Below, piece by piece: positions 37,872 through 50,771 of a stretch of 64,000 nucleotides of DNA; the stretch's first letter is position 1; every line of letters starts with the position of its first letter. The position numbers and the translations under genes were made by a program. This stretch comes from Lycocorax pyrrhopterus obiensis. Lineage: Eukaryota; Chordata; Aves; Passeriformes; Paradisaeidae. The stretch covers positions 58,215,535 through 58,279,534 of the forward strand of contig JACSVZ010000015.1 in the NCBI GenBank assembly GCA_014706295.1. Reading direction: 5' to 3'. A model generated the notes under the pieces. It ran no database searches, was not told the DNA's origin, and saw only the letters and a list, made by a program, of their open reading frames with translations.

Positions 37872-37885
37872 GTTGCCGTGGAGAC
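37872..37885. promoter_or_regulatory. RFX X-box-like site
   Basis: GTTGCCGTGGAGAC resembles the X-box (GTTGCCATGGNAAC) with changes in the centre and the right half-site. It is at the upstream edge of the CpG island; a functional role is only possible. Confidence 0.35.
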
Positions 37886-38291
37886 GCGGCCTGTGCCGGG
37901 CACGCCACGACCGAGCCCTGCCGAGTTCAGTCGGACGCCGTCGGGCCGCGGGATCCGGCCTCAGAGTCTGTTCCCGCTGAGGGAACCGCGTGTCTGAATA
38001 GCTGTTCTGCAAACCCCGAGGCTCTGAGCTGCGGATAATTATCATAATGCTTCCGAAGCATCAGCGGGGAGACATGAAAGGAAGGATGTGGTGGTTAATT
38101 AGTATGTTGGCACTCAGCGGTTGTGTCTGTTTTGCACAGCCACATGTTTTGCATGTGGAACATGCAGCGTGTTGTGTGACTCAGGCTTGTCTGCCAGCAG
38201 GCAGCCGCTCTTCCTAATCCCCCCTGGCAAACAGCATCCCAAACACCCTTGGAGCTGGAGCTGCTCTGCCGTGACTGCAGCCAGTCTGAAC

Positions 38292-38427
38292 CACTGAATC
38301 AGTTTAGTTGGAAAAGACCTCTGAGATCGTCTAGTCTGACCTGTGACCCAACACCACCGTGTCTGCCAGACCACGGCACCGAGTGCCACATCCAGTCTTT
38401 CCTTGTGACTTCCTTGAATACTTCCAG
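38292..38427 (-). mobile_element. CR1 fragment, antisense half of inverted pair
   Basis: 'tttagttggaaaagacctct', 'gagatcgtctagtctgacc' and 'ttgaatacttccag' follow the order of a reverse-complemented CR1 3' end of an older subfamily. It is followed at 38443 by a CR1 fragment in the opposite direction. Confidence 0.8.
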
Positions 38428-38442
38428 GTGACTGGAAACAGT

Positions 38443-38682
38443 ATGAAAATTAGGAAGAATTTCCTCACTGTGAGGGTCATGAAGCACTGGAACAGGTTGC
38501 CCAAAGGAGTTAACAGGTGCATCATCCCTGGAAGTGTCAAGACCAAATTGGATGGGGCTTGGCGCAATGTGGGCTAATGTAAGCTGTCCCCGTTCATGGC
38601 ACAGGGGTTGGAGCTAGATATATCTTTAAGGTCTTTCCAACCCAAACCATCCTATGATTCTGTGAACCTATCATTCTATGAT
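38443..38682 (+). mobile_element. CR1 3' end, sense half of inverted pair
   Basis: 'ttaggaagaatttcctcact', 'aagcactggaacaggttgcc', 'catccctggaagtgtcaag' and 'tttccaacccaaaccatcct' follow the forward CR1 3' UTR, ending with ATTCTATG-type repeats. It lies about 1 kb upstream of the MTPN start codon. Confidence 0.9.
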
Positions 38683-40110
38683 AATGAGTTAAAGCATAGG
38701 AAGTGTGCTAGATCAATGAATTTTGCCTTTTCTAGCCCTGTTACTCCCTTTGAGATAAATTCAACTTTCCAATAACTAGTTAAGCTCTGTTTTGAAGTCC
38801 TAGGTTACTGCTAAAGTCCCCAATCTGTTTCAATAAACAAATTGAAATTCATTGTTGCAGTCAGTTATACACTGTTGGTATTCCATAATGTTTCTGCTTG
38901 TATAAATCATAAATACAGTACACAAACAGTCTAGACTAAAAGATAATCTAATTAATTCAGCTATCTAAATAAAAAAATCAAACCAAACCAACAAAACCCA
39001 AAGAACAAACACAACATAAAAATCCAAGAAAGAGACTTGAATATATATTGGTCCCATTGCTGGTTTTATTTAAAAACACAAGTTTGATCTCATACTTATT
39101 AAATTCCCTTTATGTAGTCCTGAACAATTCATACACAACAACTGTTAGTTCAGCAATAATAGCCAAGCAGCAATATAAAATATAGAACTCAGTCTGTTGT
39201 GGAGAAAACAATAAAAGTGACAGATAGCAGCCTAGATGATGTTATGGGACTGACACAAGAGATCTAGGAGTGCCGGGTGAAAATTGGACAATTGATTTTC
39301 TTTCTGTTTATTAGTTTGTTGTATTCATACTGAAGGAAGAGGGAGTGGAAAGGAAAAGGAAATAAGAGTTATTTTTTCTTTCGCAAGGTCAAGCAAGGCT
39401 TGCAGACAGGGAAACCCAACAATTATCGACTGTATTCATTGTTGGACTTGAAATAGGAGGGGAGGCAGACAAAGTCAGACATACACCGCCAGTTATTTGG
39501 TGCATGTTCATGAATCCCAATGAGGCTGGACCTTGGAAAGTCACTTGGGGGCCAGCCTTTGGTGGTGAGGAAGGGTGTAATTCTGTGGAAATGCATCTTC
39601 CCACGGAGTGGAAATGCCTTTTCCTTGGACGCTGTTTAGTAAACACAATTAGCAATTGCTAAACAAGGGGCTGGCTCTGAAAACTGAACCAAGGGATGAT
39701 TCAGCCAAATCTGACAAATACTCTCAGCCAAATCAGAAGGTGAATAATGGTTTGGAAGTTTGACCCATAATAAATAACCAGGCTGGGCTTATTTATTAAC
39801 ATAGAGTACAAGTCTCCTTTTGGCTGGAGATTTCCTTTCTTTCATTATTACAGTTTTCATCGTTTATTTCACATGCAAGTACTGCACCTGCTTTTATTTA
39901 CGAGAGTATGCATATAAGTCACTGTTACATTATTCTATTCTCTATGGCTAAAGCAAACTAAAATCTTTGTACCTCACACAAAAGAAGTTACCTTTTATTT
40001 CTATAACATTATCTCTCTTCAGGAGCAGTTCATAGGAAATGGAAGTTCAAGGAATTATCTTTTGATAATCTCTGTTATTTCTCTAAATCAAAGTAATAAA
40101 ATTCTAGAAA

Positions 40111-40665
40111 CACAGAATAATTTACATTGGAAGGAACCTCTGGAGGTTACCTGATCTAATCCCTACTCAAAGCTGGGCTAATTTAGATGAGGCTGCTTAG
40201 GGCAACCAGTCAAGTTCTGAATATCTCAAAGTGTGATGAAACCACGACTTTTTCTGGCAGTTTATTCTGATGTTTGACTGCTTTCACAAAACAAACAAAC
40301 AAAAAGTCCTTCTTTCTAATCAAAATTTCACTCCTGTAACCTTTTGTTACCTCTTATCCTATACCTACCTCTTCAAGAGTGTTTGTTCTCTATCTTCTCT
40401 ATGTATTCTCATGAGGTAGGTGAAGATAGCAGTAAAATCCCCCTGCCTTAACCTTGTCATCTCAGGGCTGAACAAGCCAATTCCTTTGAGCTTTTTCTCA
40501 CATGTCAATTGTTTAGGTCCACTTATCATCTTGGTCATCTTTCAATGGACTCAATCCGATATGTCTGTGTCTTTTTTACTCTGGGAGGTGCAAACCTGGA
40601 AGCAGTACTCCATCTGCAGCCTCACAAGGGATGACTAAAAAGGATCAATCCCTGATTTTCCTTTG
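40111..40665 (-). mobile_element. CR1 LINE fragment, antisense, about 550 bp
   Basis: It begins 'cacagaataatttacattgg' and 'aaggaacctctggaggttacc' and continues through 'tgtaaccttttgttacctct', 'tcagggctgaacaagccaat', 'tcatcttggtcatctttcaa' and 'ggaagcagtactccatctgc'. This is the reverse complement of the CR1 3' UTR plus the last part of ORF2. No open frame persists. An A-rich (AAAC)n run sits near 40290-40305. Confidence 0.85.
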
Positions 40666-41077
40666 GAGGCTGGAATTGCCTTCAAGCAAACTTTTGCCAT
40701 GAAGAGTTAAGCATCAGGGTATTTAACTGTGCCACGCTGGCAGTGAGTGTCAACACATCTCTGTTCCAAAGCAAGGGGCTGTTCAGGATAGCTGAGCATC
40801 ACAATCGAGAGAACTTAGCCCAAAGCTTTGCTGATGGGGCCAGAGGCTGAATAGGTTGCGGTTTGGGTTTTTTCCCACAACAGCACAGCCTGTGCAGTGC
40901 TGACAAAGGTGAAATCTTCTGCTAGTAAGCAAATGAGAGTTGGATGCATTAGGGACTGATACTAACAAAGAGGAAATGTAAGCAACATCATTTCCCTCGC
41001 AGTAATCATAGTTAAAGCAATAAACAACTGACTACTAAAAGTGATACCAACATGATTTTTTAGTTAAATGAAAATAA

Positions 41078-41095
41078 ATTATTATTATTATTATT
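41078..41095 (+). repeat. (ATT)n microsatellite
   Basis: About six copies of ATT in a row with no interruption. Confidence 0.85.
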
Positions 41096-42189
41096 GCATT
41101 TTCTCAGCTGCCTAGAGTAATACCATAAGTGAATTTCTAGAATTTTACAAGCACTTAGAAAACTGAAAATTCCCAGCTCTTTATGGAAGAATTGGATAGA
41201 AAAAATTTGACTTTTGTAGAAATGACAGCCATTGCGAAAAAAAAATACACCTATGCATGTATTTTCAGCCTAATTCAGAAAAAGTGTCTGTGTGAAATTT
41301 GCATTTGGAAAGTGAGCATAAATGTGTGTTATTTATATGTTGGGTGAAAGAAGGACTGGAGAGGTTGGGTGATACCAGAAGTAGAACAAATGAACAAGAA
41401 AATGTCTAAAAGTTTCAAAGAAGCTGCCTCAGAATCTCTTGCTTGCTAGATCTGCAATTTTCCACTCATGGACTATGTACTTCATCATGTGTTAGGGTTC
41501 CCTTACCCTTACTAAGAATTTCCTGAGGCCCTCTTTTTCATGGTGGCAAGATTTTGAATGTGGGAGAGACATTGACTGCTGGCTTCCAAATCTTGCTATT
41601 TTTGAAAGAGTCTCATATTTTAAGTGTATTAAGCACTGTCTGAAACTCTACACTTTCAACCCAAGTCACAAAATGAACAACCTTCATTCAGCCTCCTAAG
41701 CTACAAAACGAGAGATGAGCATTTATTTCACTCGTGTGAAAAAAAAGAAATATGCTGTATTTCCACTCTTTGAATGTTTTATAGATCACTATTTATGTGT
41801 CTAGCAGTAGGCAGTAGAAGCAAATGCAGCTGCCTGAGTATTGGGCACAGAAATTACAGTGTGTATAGTCTGCATGTGTACTGTAAGCTGTCATTGTTCT
41901 AGAAACTACAGAGGCTTTGATTATGAGGCATGGAATAAATCTGCTTCAATCGAAACAATAGTTTTCAAGTTCAGAATGTCCAAATTAATCATACAGATTA
42001 TACACAGGGGCTTTAATATTTGAGCATTTGGAAACACTGATGAAAAATTTATGCTTATAGTCCACTCAGTATCATAATAAAGTAGGGAGCACTGGTTCCG
42101 CCCTGAGATGTACATTTTCAGAGCAGTATGGTCCTGGCTTTGTATAGGCTGGTCACAGCTATACTGGTTGTCTGGTAAGCATCAGAGGA

Positions 42190-42268
42190 TAAAAAACCAA
42201 ACCAAACCAAAACCCCAAAACCCCCCAATCAACCAGAAAAAAAAAACCAACCCAACACCACGAAAACC
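42190..42268 (+). repeat. A/C-rich low-complexity tract
   Basis: Runs of A and C such as aaccaaaccaaaccaaaacc and poly-A, with almost no G or T. Similar but shorter tracts occur near 22700, 30150 and 38980. Confidence 0.8.
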
Positions 42269-43118
42269 CTCTCATTCAGTTGTGTATGTTTGTGCTAATT
42301 TATATAGTCTAATACTTTGAGGAATATTTTGGACATACTAATGTGTTTGATAAGCCAAGTATCTCCGTATAAATATAAGAGCAAGGACAATAACTTCCTT
42401 ATTTTCTTGGGTTTTGGCTTGTTCACTAGGACTGTTCAACAAACAACAGGCAATAACAGTCACACTCACAGTGCCGCAGGGAGACTCCGTTGTCCCAACC
42501 ATCATTTCCTATGCCTTCATTTTCACATCCATAATCCAACACTTTTCTACAATTGTGGAGAGCCTTGAGAATCTTGGGTGAAGAATGCTATATCAGTGAA
42601 AAATATTACAAATATATGGTTGAGGTGGTTGTTCCTGACAGTCATATGCTGAGATGCAGAGTAGAGAAGTGTAAGGAATTAGTTACAGTTGTTATTGCTT
42701 GCCTTTGGAGAGAATTAAAAAAAAAAAAGAGAGGATACTGTGTTGACAAGTAGATTTCTTCATAAAAAAGGAGCATATCCTGTTTTTTCAGATTCTTTCT
42801 TTCAAAAAAATAAATATGTTTTGAAATATGCAAAAAAAGGCCTTAGCCACACTACAAATTTTTGTTTGTGGCACAGCTCTGAAAAAGTTTGGTTTTCTAC
42901 ATTAATGAAAAATTCTTATTTCACAATAACTATCCATATTCTTTCATCATTTATATTTCAATCATGTCTCCAGTTGTGTTTTTCCTGTAAAAAACACAGG
43001 ATATATCAACTAAGAATGCTATGCTTGAGATCTCTTCAGTGTTTTTCAGCTAACCATACTGACTTAGTGTCCATTTTTAATCAGCCACCTTTTCCTTACT
43101 TTGAAGCAACAGCTGGGG

Positions 43119-43122
43119 CTTT

Positions 43123-43210
<88 letters not shown>

Positions 43211-43354
43211 TTCTTTCTTTCTTTCTTTCTTCCTTCCTTCCTTCCTTCCTTCCTTCCTTCCTTCCTTCCTTCCTTCCTTCCTTCCTTTCCTTCCTTTCCT
43301 TCCTTTCCTTCCTTTCCTTTCTTTCCTTTCTCTCTCTCTTTTTCTCTCTTTTAC

Positions 43355-43442
<88 letters not shown>

Positions 43443-43445
43443 TCC
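43119..43445 (+). repeat. 327-bp polypyrimidine microsatellite (TTTC/TTCC)
   Basis: The block order is (TTTC)n, then (TTCC)n from about 43230, then a TTTCCTTCC compound, then a short CT/TTTC mix, then (TTTC)n again to the end. Only one purine (A at 43353) interrupts it. It flanks nothing coding; the long frames across it (Phe/Leu/Ser-rich on one strand, Lys/Glu/Arg-rich on the other) are repeat translations. Its length is likely to be variable and may be collapsed or expanded in the assembly. Confidence 0.97.
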
Positions 43446-46400
43446 ATATTTTTCCCTGTCTCTTGTCCATTTCCTATTTAATACATGGGCTATCCCTTTT
43501 TATTAACAGAGGTGGAACTGTGGTAATGCTCTTACCGTAATCTACTTATGTAAGAGTTTGTGCCTCCTTTTGCAAAAGTGAATAGCTTCCTTGAGTGGGT
43601 GTATATTTCATCTTGCTACATTGATTGTATGGATTATGAAACATTTTGCTCTCAGTTTGGAGCGGATCTCCGGTACAGTACAGTCTGGAGCAATGTTGTA
43701 TTGCAATGCTGCTCCTTCTATCCTCCCAAGGAATGTTTTTGCTGCATTCTCCACTGTCCTAGCAGTCAGTGGAGGGACTAAATGCCCTCCTAAATTGAAA
43801 TGGCTTAAAATTTTATCTTTCACCTTAATAGTGCAGTTAGTGAAGGCCCCAGCAAACCTCTGACATTCATTATCCCGACATTATATGTGGGAATATTGCA
43901 GGAGTATCTCAAGAGAGCAGCTAAGTAATGCTCAGTGTGTTCTGTCAGATTGCTCGTGTTGTATGTCACACTCCAGAAGCACAGCTGCTGATGTTTGTGG
44001 CGACGGGCACAGTGACAGGGTACAGCCATCACCACTGTTAACAGACTGCAGCTCTCCGTCACCGTGTTTGCACACACCTGCATTGCTGTTTCTCATCCTA
44101 GGGGATGCCTGGCTGGAGCAGTGGAGCCAGCTCAGGTGCCTCTGCACTGTGCTGTCCTATGCCTCCCAAAGGGCCTGCATTGCCCTCACTAATGGAAAAG
44201 ACTGGCTATTGTAGCCCCTCCTGATTCTTACGGTTTATTTGTACTTTCAGTTAACCAAGCATGTGCTAATGGACTCTTCTGTTTATTTCCATAGCAGATT
44301 AATGAAGTTATAAAGTCTCAACATGAAAAAGGAGAGGGAGAATCCTATGCCCAGAATATTTCTGCAGCTATTGATAATCTTAAAGCTTTGTGCTCATCCA
44401 CTATGAATTGGCAGAGCCAGTTTTTATACATGCTTTCCTCCATCCAGTCAATATGCTCAGGAGCTCTGTCACTATTCTTGTGAGGGTCTCTACTCTGTTT
44501 CTGCCAGAGGGGATGGAGTTTAGGAGCAGCGTGTTAATACAGCCTATCTGGATAAAACAACATGTGCTGTGTATGCCTCATCTCATATCTGTTCCCTCTT
44601 TCTGGTATGGTCTTCTTTATCTTGCAGAATCACTAATAGCACCCGATTGAGTATTTCGAGTGTTTTCTCACAGTTCCCGTTTGAGAGGCAATTGCATATT
44701 ACATTATGTACATGGTAATAATAAAGCCTGTGCACAGAGATGGGACATTTATTTCTCTATCCATCCACCAGGTGTTACTCTCCAATTTCCAACTGCTATG
44801 CAATGTGAAATTCAGGGCTTAGCAGTGGAGGTAGAAATACAAACAAGAGAAAAACAATGACTTTTCCTATGTTTGTGTATTTCCTTGTTCCTCTTCTCCA
44901 TGAAAACTGATGAACATTTGGCCCTCTCTGTTTCATTTGGTTGGGTTTTTTTGAAGGGTGCTTTTTTAATTTGAGTCTAAGGAAACTGACGTATGCATGG
45001 ATTTTGGCTATGCATATGGTTTAGGAGTATTGAAACAGCAATGACACATATGTAAAATGTATTGGGAGACAGGAACCAGAGCAGACTTCAGTAGCACTTT
45101 TCAGTTTGCCTCTGTAGACCCTGTTCATAGTGGTAAGAGGCAAATAATCGAGTCGCTGTGAGCCACAGTTTCAGAAACAAGTTTACACCATTACAGGCAT
45201 CAATTAGACTTTAGTTTTTGTGTATCTGTTAAGACATAGAACAGAAAGCTTCCCAGTTTTTCCTGCTTTGTGTGATGTCAGTTGTGACATTGAAGCAGCT
45301 AAATAGAATATGTAGGACTTACTTTTTAATATGTTAAAGATGACGTGAGCTATCAGAAATCAGTAAGTATTAAAAGGTTAGCAGAATCTCTTTTAATAAG
45401 TAACATATGTTTGCATGTTTTCCCTTTTTTATTTCCCATCATATTGTGGCAAGTAGGTGTAAATTTTTTGTGTTTCTTTTTTTTGCCTGATACCATTAGG
45501 GACTTACACACTTCAGACAGCTATCTCACAGTCTAGTAGATGGCAAGTACCTCTACAGATTTTGGCTAACTTGAATAAAGTGATATTTCTGCTGCATGTC
45601 CTGGTTTTGAAAGAGCTATCAGAGACAGGTGTCACTAAATATAGATTTGCAGATCTATACTGAATTAGGAATGTAGGAGATGCAGTTAGATGTGAAGCTT
45701 AGTAAATGTTACTGAGTTTTCAATCATTTCTTCCATTCACTCAGGGTATGGTAGCTGAAATATAAATAAATATGGCTATTTGCAAATAAGTAAACAAACC
45801 AAAGCTACTGTAGCCTTCTTTTTGATAACTCAGCCTACCTTAATGTCAGTATCGATGGAATTATTTTAAATGCTTCCTAGGAAATAAGCTTCCAAGAAAT
45901 AGAGAAGTGCTGTTAGAGCACTCAGCTGCAAATCAAGCAGGATGATGAGTGCACCAGGTAGTGAAGTGGCACAGGGGAAAAAGAAACGTGATTGTTTGAG
46001 GAAGTTCTCTAAAACATACTCTGAAGTACAAAATGCTACCTAGCCTTTGAGCTTACAGCCCTGTAGAGGGTGCAGGGAAATATGAGCATGTATATCAGAG
46101 GGGAGGAATATTTTCATCAGAAGTAGCACTTTTCCTGAGGCCAGGGAAACCTGTGAGGCCAAAGGAGGCCCTGGCAGCTGCAGATCAGCCCTCCCCCTGA
46201 GTGGTGCCACTGGTTTTGTGACAGGGAGTGGTCATGTGTGAGCCCATGAGCTTGACTCATCCATTTCCACTGAAGGAATAGATGTCCCTGAGGAGGTCAC
46301 CAGAACAGTGACAACTGAGTGGGAGATTCAGGGAAGCAGCTGCTGAACAATTGTGCTCATTTCAGTATGATATTCTACACGTATTCTAAGACTGGACTGC

Positions 46401-46954
46401 ATTTCTTATTCAGAGGAGAAAAAAAGAGTATTATAGTGCTTTTCTACATATTGTCCTGCCCAGACACACCTTTGAATAACGAAAGCAATGTGGAAAACCT
46501 GTTTCAGGTGGCAACTGAAGATACAGTAAAAAAGTAAACTTTGGGTAGATTTGAGCACTTTCTGAGTGTTTGTTCAGCAACTGTGTTTACTGTGACCAAC
46601 TTCAATTTATATAGAATGCCTGTATTTACCAGCACACCTTTTTTCTATCTAATAAAACTATTTCCTCTCTGATAACTTCATACCAGTGCATGTGATCTGT
46701 CTTGAATATATCAGATTTCAAGAGCACAGTTTTGCTTCCTGACATGAAAAGTAGCCAATATTTATTTTTTTTTTTTTAATTTAAGTGTCACTCTGGTCCC
46801 TCATTTCTCTTGCTAATGGCACTCTGAACAATCTCCCTTCTCATTGTGGGCATGATTATATCCTGCCTGACCTCTAGTGGTTTCTTCCCGAAGTGAATCT
46901 GCTGCGTGCAGAGAGTGCAACACGAAGAGAAGTTAAATGCGATTTCTGGAGCAT

Positions 46955-47574
46955 GCCAGCGGCATCCCGGCTTGTATCAACAATAGTGTGGCCAGCAGGA
47001 CCAGGGAACTGATTGTCCTCTTGTGCTGGGTGGGCACTGGTGAGGCCACACCTCGAGTTCTGTGTCCAGTTTTGGGCCTTTCACTACAAGAAATACATGG
47101 ATGTCCTGGAGCATGTCCAGAGAAGGGCAACGGAGCTGGTGAAGGGTCTGGAGCACAAGTCCTATGAGCAGTGCCTGAGGGAGCTGGGGATGTTTAGTCT
47201 GGAGAGCAGGAGGCTCAGAGGAGACCTTTTTGCTCTCTACACCTCCCTGAAAGGAGGTTGTGGCCAGGTGGGGGTTGGTCTCTCCTCCCAAGGAAACAAG
47301 CCGTAGGAGAAGCGAAAATGGGCTCAAGTTGTGCCAGCAGGGTTTACATTGGATATTAGGAAAAAATTCCTTACTGAAAGGGTTGACATGCATTGGAACA
47401 GGCTGCCCAGGGAAGTGGTGGAATCACCATCCCTGGAGGTATGTAAAATACATGTAAATGTGGCACTTAAGAACATGGTTAAGTAGTAGGACTTCACAGT
47501 ATTAAGTTAATGGTTGGACTAGATGATTTTAGAGGTGTTTTCCAACCAAAATGATTTTATGTTTCTATGATTCT
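46955..47574 (+). mobile_element. CR1 LINE 3' end, sense, about 620 bp
   Basis: The fragment includes the C-terminal end of ORF2, readable with one frame at 47013-47306: [20 protein letters not shown], then [20 protein letters not shown], then [21 protein letters not shown] stop follows, then the 3' UTR (ttaggaaaaaattccttact, ggctgcccagggaagtggtg) and the tail 'gtttctatgattc'. The reverse transcriptase core is absent. The intact run of about 98 codons suggests a moderately young copy. Confidence 0.92.
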
Positions 47575-50559
47575 TTCTCAGTTAGGGTTGTTGCACGAAG
47601 GGTTGTATGATTAGTTGCATGTGGTTAAAGACTTGAATTTTGGCCTATCTTCTACAAATCCGTGAGCTAAAATAATGCCTATCAGTCTTTATAAAGTGCT
47701 TTAAGATCTGTGGATAAGTTTTTCATGGGTTTAGGTCGACTCGATCTAGCAGTGATAAAGAGGTTGGACACAAAATAGAAGCTATCCTGACCTAATATTT
47801 TAAGGCAGGAATGACCTTCTGGAGCTGTGTAAGGGTGTGTGTACTCTCATTGCATTGTTATATAGATATTTATCACACACCAGTGCCTGGGTACTCAAAG
47901 GTTATCTCTATTGCTTGTAAAATCAAATGAAGCCATCATTGTAATTATAGGTCTTATCTCTTTGCAGGTAACTCTGTCTGTTTGCCTGCATGTACATGTA
48001 GATTATGCAGAGATGTGTTTGAACATATTTCTGCAGGTTGAATCTGCATGCAGATTTCTGCTTGCTTTAATCCTATTTCAGTGGGTGCACCATCAGTCTG
48101 ACGTCCTCAAACCTGGTTTTCCTATGAGGATTAGTCATGTTCCTTTTCTGTGAATTTAAACCTTTCATAACTGTCTGCTTACTTAACAATTGCTGTAACA
48201 AACTATGGATGAAGCATAAATAATTCGTATTCACCAGAGCAGACATGTTCATAACCAAGTTACCTGACAAAGGAATGGGCAGGTGCTCACACTGCTGTTC
48301 CAGTCACTCATATCTCAGCAGATTAGCTCCACAAATTCCCAGACGCTGCTGCACTTTTCCATCCAGAATCTTGCTGGCTACATTTCCCATGCTAATAAAA
48401 AAACCCAGTCTTGCTGTTCAGTATGTACCTAATTCTAAAAATTGATCACCATGTATAGGTTTTTCTCCCAGAAGAATGAATGTGGCTTTAGAATGGTTAA
48501 TGTCAGTGCCTACACCAATTTCTCTTGGTAATGATTTTAACGTAAGCAGTTCAGCTTAGAAATGTTGACATTACTGATTTCTTTTAGCCTGGTATTAATG
48601 TTTCCTGTCTGTATTGCAGATGCTAAAATTGGTAGGAGAAGCCTTCCTGCATTTGGAAGGGGTTTCTGGATGATAGATCCACCAGACTGAGTAATGATGT
48701 AAAATCCCAGTGTGTCATAGTCTGAACATCTGAGAGGGAAATAAGGTTTTCTATGCAAGTAGGGAGAGAAAATAGGAGAAAGTGTGGGAATGTACTTTGA
48801 GTAAGAGTAAACAGATTTTTTTTCCTTTTCTCTGGAGCCTGTCCCTGTTGTACCTAACTAGTGCTTTAATATATTAAATTTTAAATTAAATTTTCTGTTA
48901 TTGAACCTTGTGTGGCTGATGAACCAGCCACGGTATTTGAAGTATTACCTTAGTAAACTGCAGGTTTGGAGCTGAACTGAATGTTCTCTGTAATATTCCA
49001 CACTACCATCAGTGAGTAACTGTTCCTTTTGCCTACAGTTAGGGAAGTTTTACTCCATAACCACCTGACATCAAAAGAGTAACTAATGCTTGAAGTCAGC
49101 ATCAGAAGAATAGAATCTGAATTAAAACTCTATTTAATAAAAAATATTAGTGGATGAATCATGACATTGGAGGCAAAAAAACTTGCGTAATCTACTGGCA
49201 ATTCTGATATTAGCTACTTTTATAGCCTTGGGCTAGTAATATTAAACGTATTCTGACAAGACTTTCTGAATCAGGCAGTTGTGTAATTGAAGCATCTGTG
49301 CAGAGTTTTGACCATCATAAGTTGGCTTTACCTGCTCAAGATCATTAATGAGAGTAGATTAAAAATGCAAGGTCAAGCACTTCTAAATTAGGGTGTACCA
49401 GACTTACTATTTTCCTCTTTATGATTATTAACCGATGCCTAAAATTTAGCAAAATTAAGAAGAATTTGGATAATGAACAGTCAGTCTTAATTAAAATCAC
49501 TACTCACAGCTACTCCAAGAAAAAGAATTATATACAGGAAAAGGGTAACCCAGCTTTCACCTTGCTAGCAGTGATCCCAGCTGTTGGGTTTGGTGGTACT
49601 GAGGTTCCCTTTCTAAGAAGCTAAGAACTGGATTTAATCTGCACTGATGTTTTGAAATGATTGCTTATTTTACTAGTGAACATCATCTAAAACATAGTAT
49701 TCCCTGTCCATGATTCATTATGTATCTAAAATGATACAGGGCACTTTATTTGGGAGTCAAATATATTTTACTGCTGTCTTTAAAAGAGCAATTCCAATTG
49801 AAGGAAGCAGAAGGAGTTAATTTATAGATGTCAGCGCAGCACCTGTAATGGGATGCAGATGGAAGCTTTGTTCTGTTATCCTGTCAGTAAACTGCCTGTG
49901 CCTTCCTCAAATAGACAGATTCTGCATTGCCTTCCTGTCAGAGTGGATGGAGGTGGCAGTTAGCTCAAGCTCCCATCCTTAATGCAACGTTAGAGTGTTA
50001 GTTTTGGAGGAGTCATCACTGTAAGAAGTGCTTGGAGATATTTTTGGGGAGTGGCATAGTGATTTTGTGCCCTTTTAAATGAGAGGATATTAGACTGTGT
50101 TCATCTGGAAGCTGTTCTGCACGGGGGTGGAGAGGTGAGAGAAGAGAGGGATGGTGCAGGATCCTATCTGAACCTCGATAGGAAAAACAAATGTCTTCAT
50201 AAGAGAGCTGCTTTAATAAGACAAAATAATAAGAAGAATATAGATGGGCAGTAAATATTATGTCCCTTCAGATTCTGGACACATTATGTTTGTGGAGCAT
50301 TTGATGGAGCCTGGATAGATTTTCCCACAGCACTGCACAGAGCAGAATTGGAGAGAGAGAAGCTTGACCCTTTTGGTCATTGAAGCTAGTACATCATCTC
50401 CTTACAAGAAAAAAACCCCTCCGTTCCTACAGGATGCTCTCCTGAGAATTTCTTGCTGCACTTTCAGTTAAAGGCAAGGCAGGGAAGGCACCTGGTAGCA
50501 GTGCTGGCACCACGTGGGATCTGCCTGCGGGTTCCAGTGAAAGCAGGATGCAGAAATGG

Positions 50560-50770
50560 TCAGAGGGCTGGAGCACCTCTGCTGTGAAGACAAACAGAGA
50601 GAGATGAGATTGTTCAGCCTGAAGAAGAGAAGGCTCTGGGGGGACCTTAGAGCACCTTCCAGTACCTAAAGGGAGCCTACGAGAGAGCCGGAGAGGCATG
50701 TTTTACAAGGGCATGTACTGGCTTTAAACTGAAAGAAGGCAGGTTTAGATTAGATATTAGAAGAGAGGAA
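50560..50770 (+). mobile_element. CR1 LINE fragment, sense, truncated at both ends
   Basis: 'cagagggctggagcacctct', 'ttcagcctgaagaagagaag', 'agtacctaaagggagcctac' and 'aggtttagattagatatta' match the CR1 ORF2-end/3' UTR junction. It stops abruptly and the hairpin at 50772 follows directly. Confidence 0.85.
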
Positions 50771-50771
50771 A

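Larger units (their letters stand above)
37150..37990. promoter_or_regulatory. MTPN: CpG island over MTPN promoter and exon 1
   Basis: A sharp change from AT-rich surroundings to very GC-rich, CpG-dense sequence covers the start codon, the 5' end of intron 1 and several hundred bases upstream. It contains GC boxes, NRF1-like, ETS-like and RFX-like motifs and no clear TATA box near the start, the profile of a broadly expressed housekeeping promoter. The transcription start is not marked by sequence; I expect it between about 37500 and 37750 on the minus strand. Long open frames on both strands here are a by-product of the scarcity of stop codons in GC-rich DNA. Confidence 0.9.

Noticed and set aside
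37444..37908. Upstream in-frame extension of MTPN
   Set aside because: The frame is open, but the ATG at 37441-37443 gives the conserved 118-residue protein and the upstream translation has no conserved character.
37012..38045. Several long open frames on both strands over the CpG island (up to 298 codons)
   Set aside because: They are Pro/Arg/Ala/Gly low-complexity translations of GC-rich DNA. Only the MSDKEF..YVAK segment is real, and it ends at a splice donor; the frame's extension past 37372 is intron.
42740..43540. 266-codon frame and its antisense partners over the polypyrimidine tract
   Set aside because: They are translations of a microsatellite (Phe-Leu-Ser or Lys-Glu-Arg repeats), not genes.
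43885..44214. 109-codon frame in a less AT-rich patch
   Set aside because: Cys/Ser-rich translation with no recognisable domain and no exon borders.
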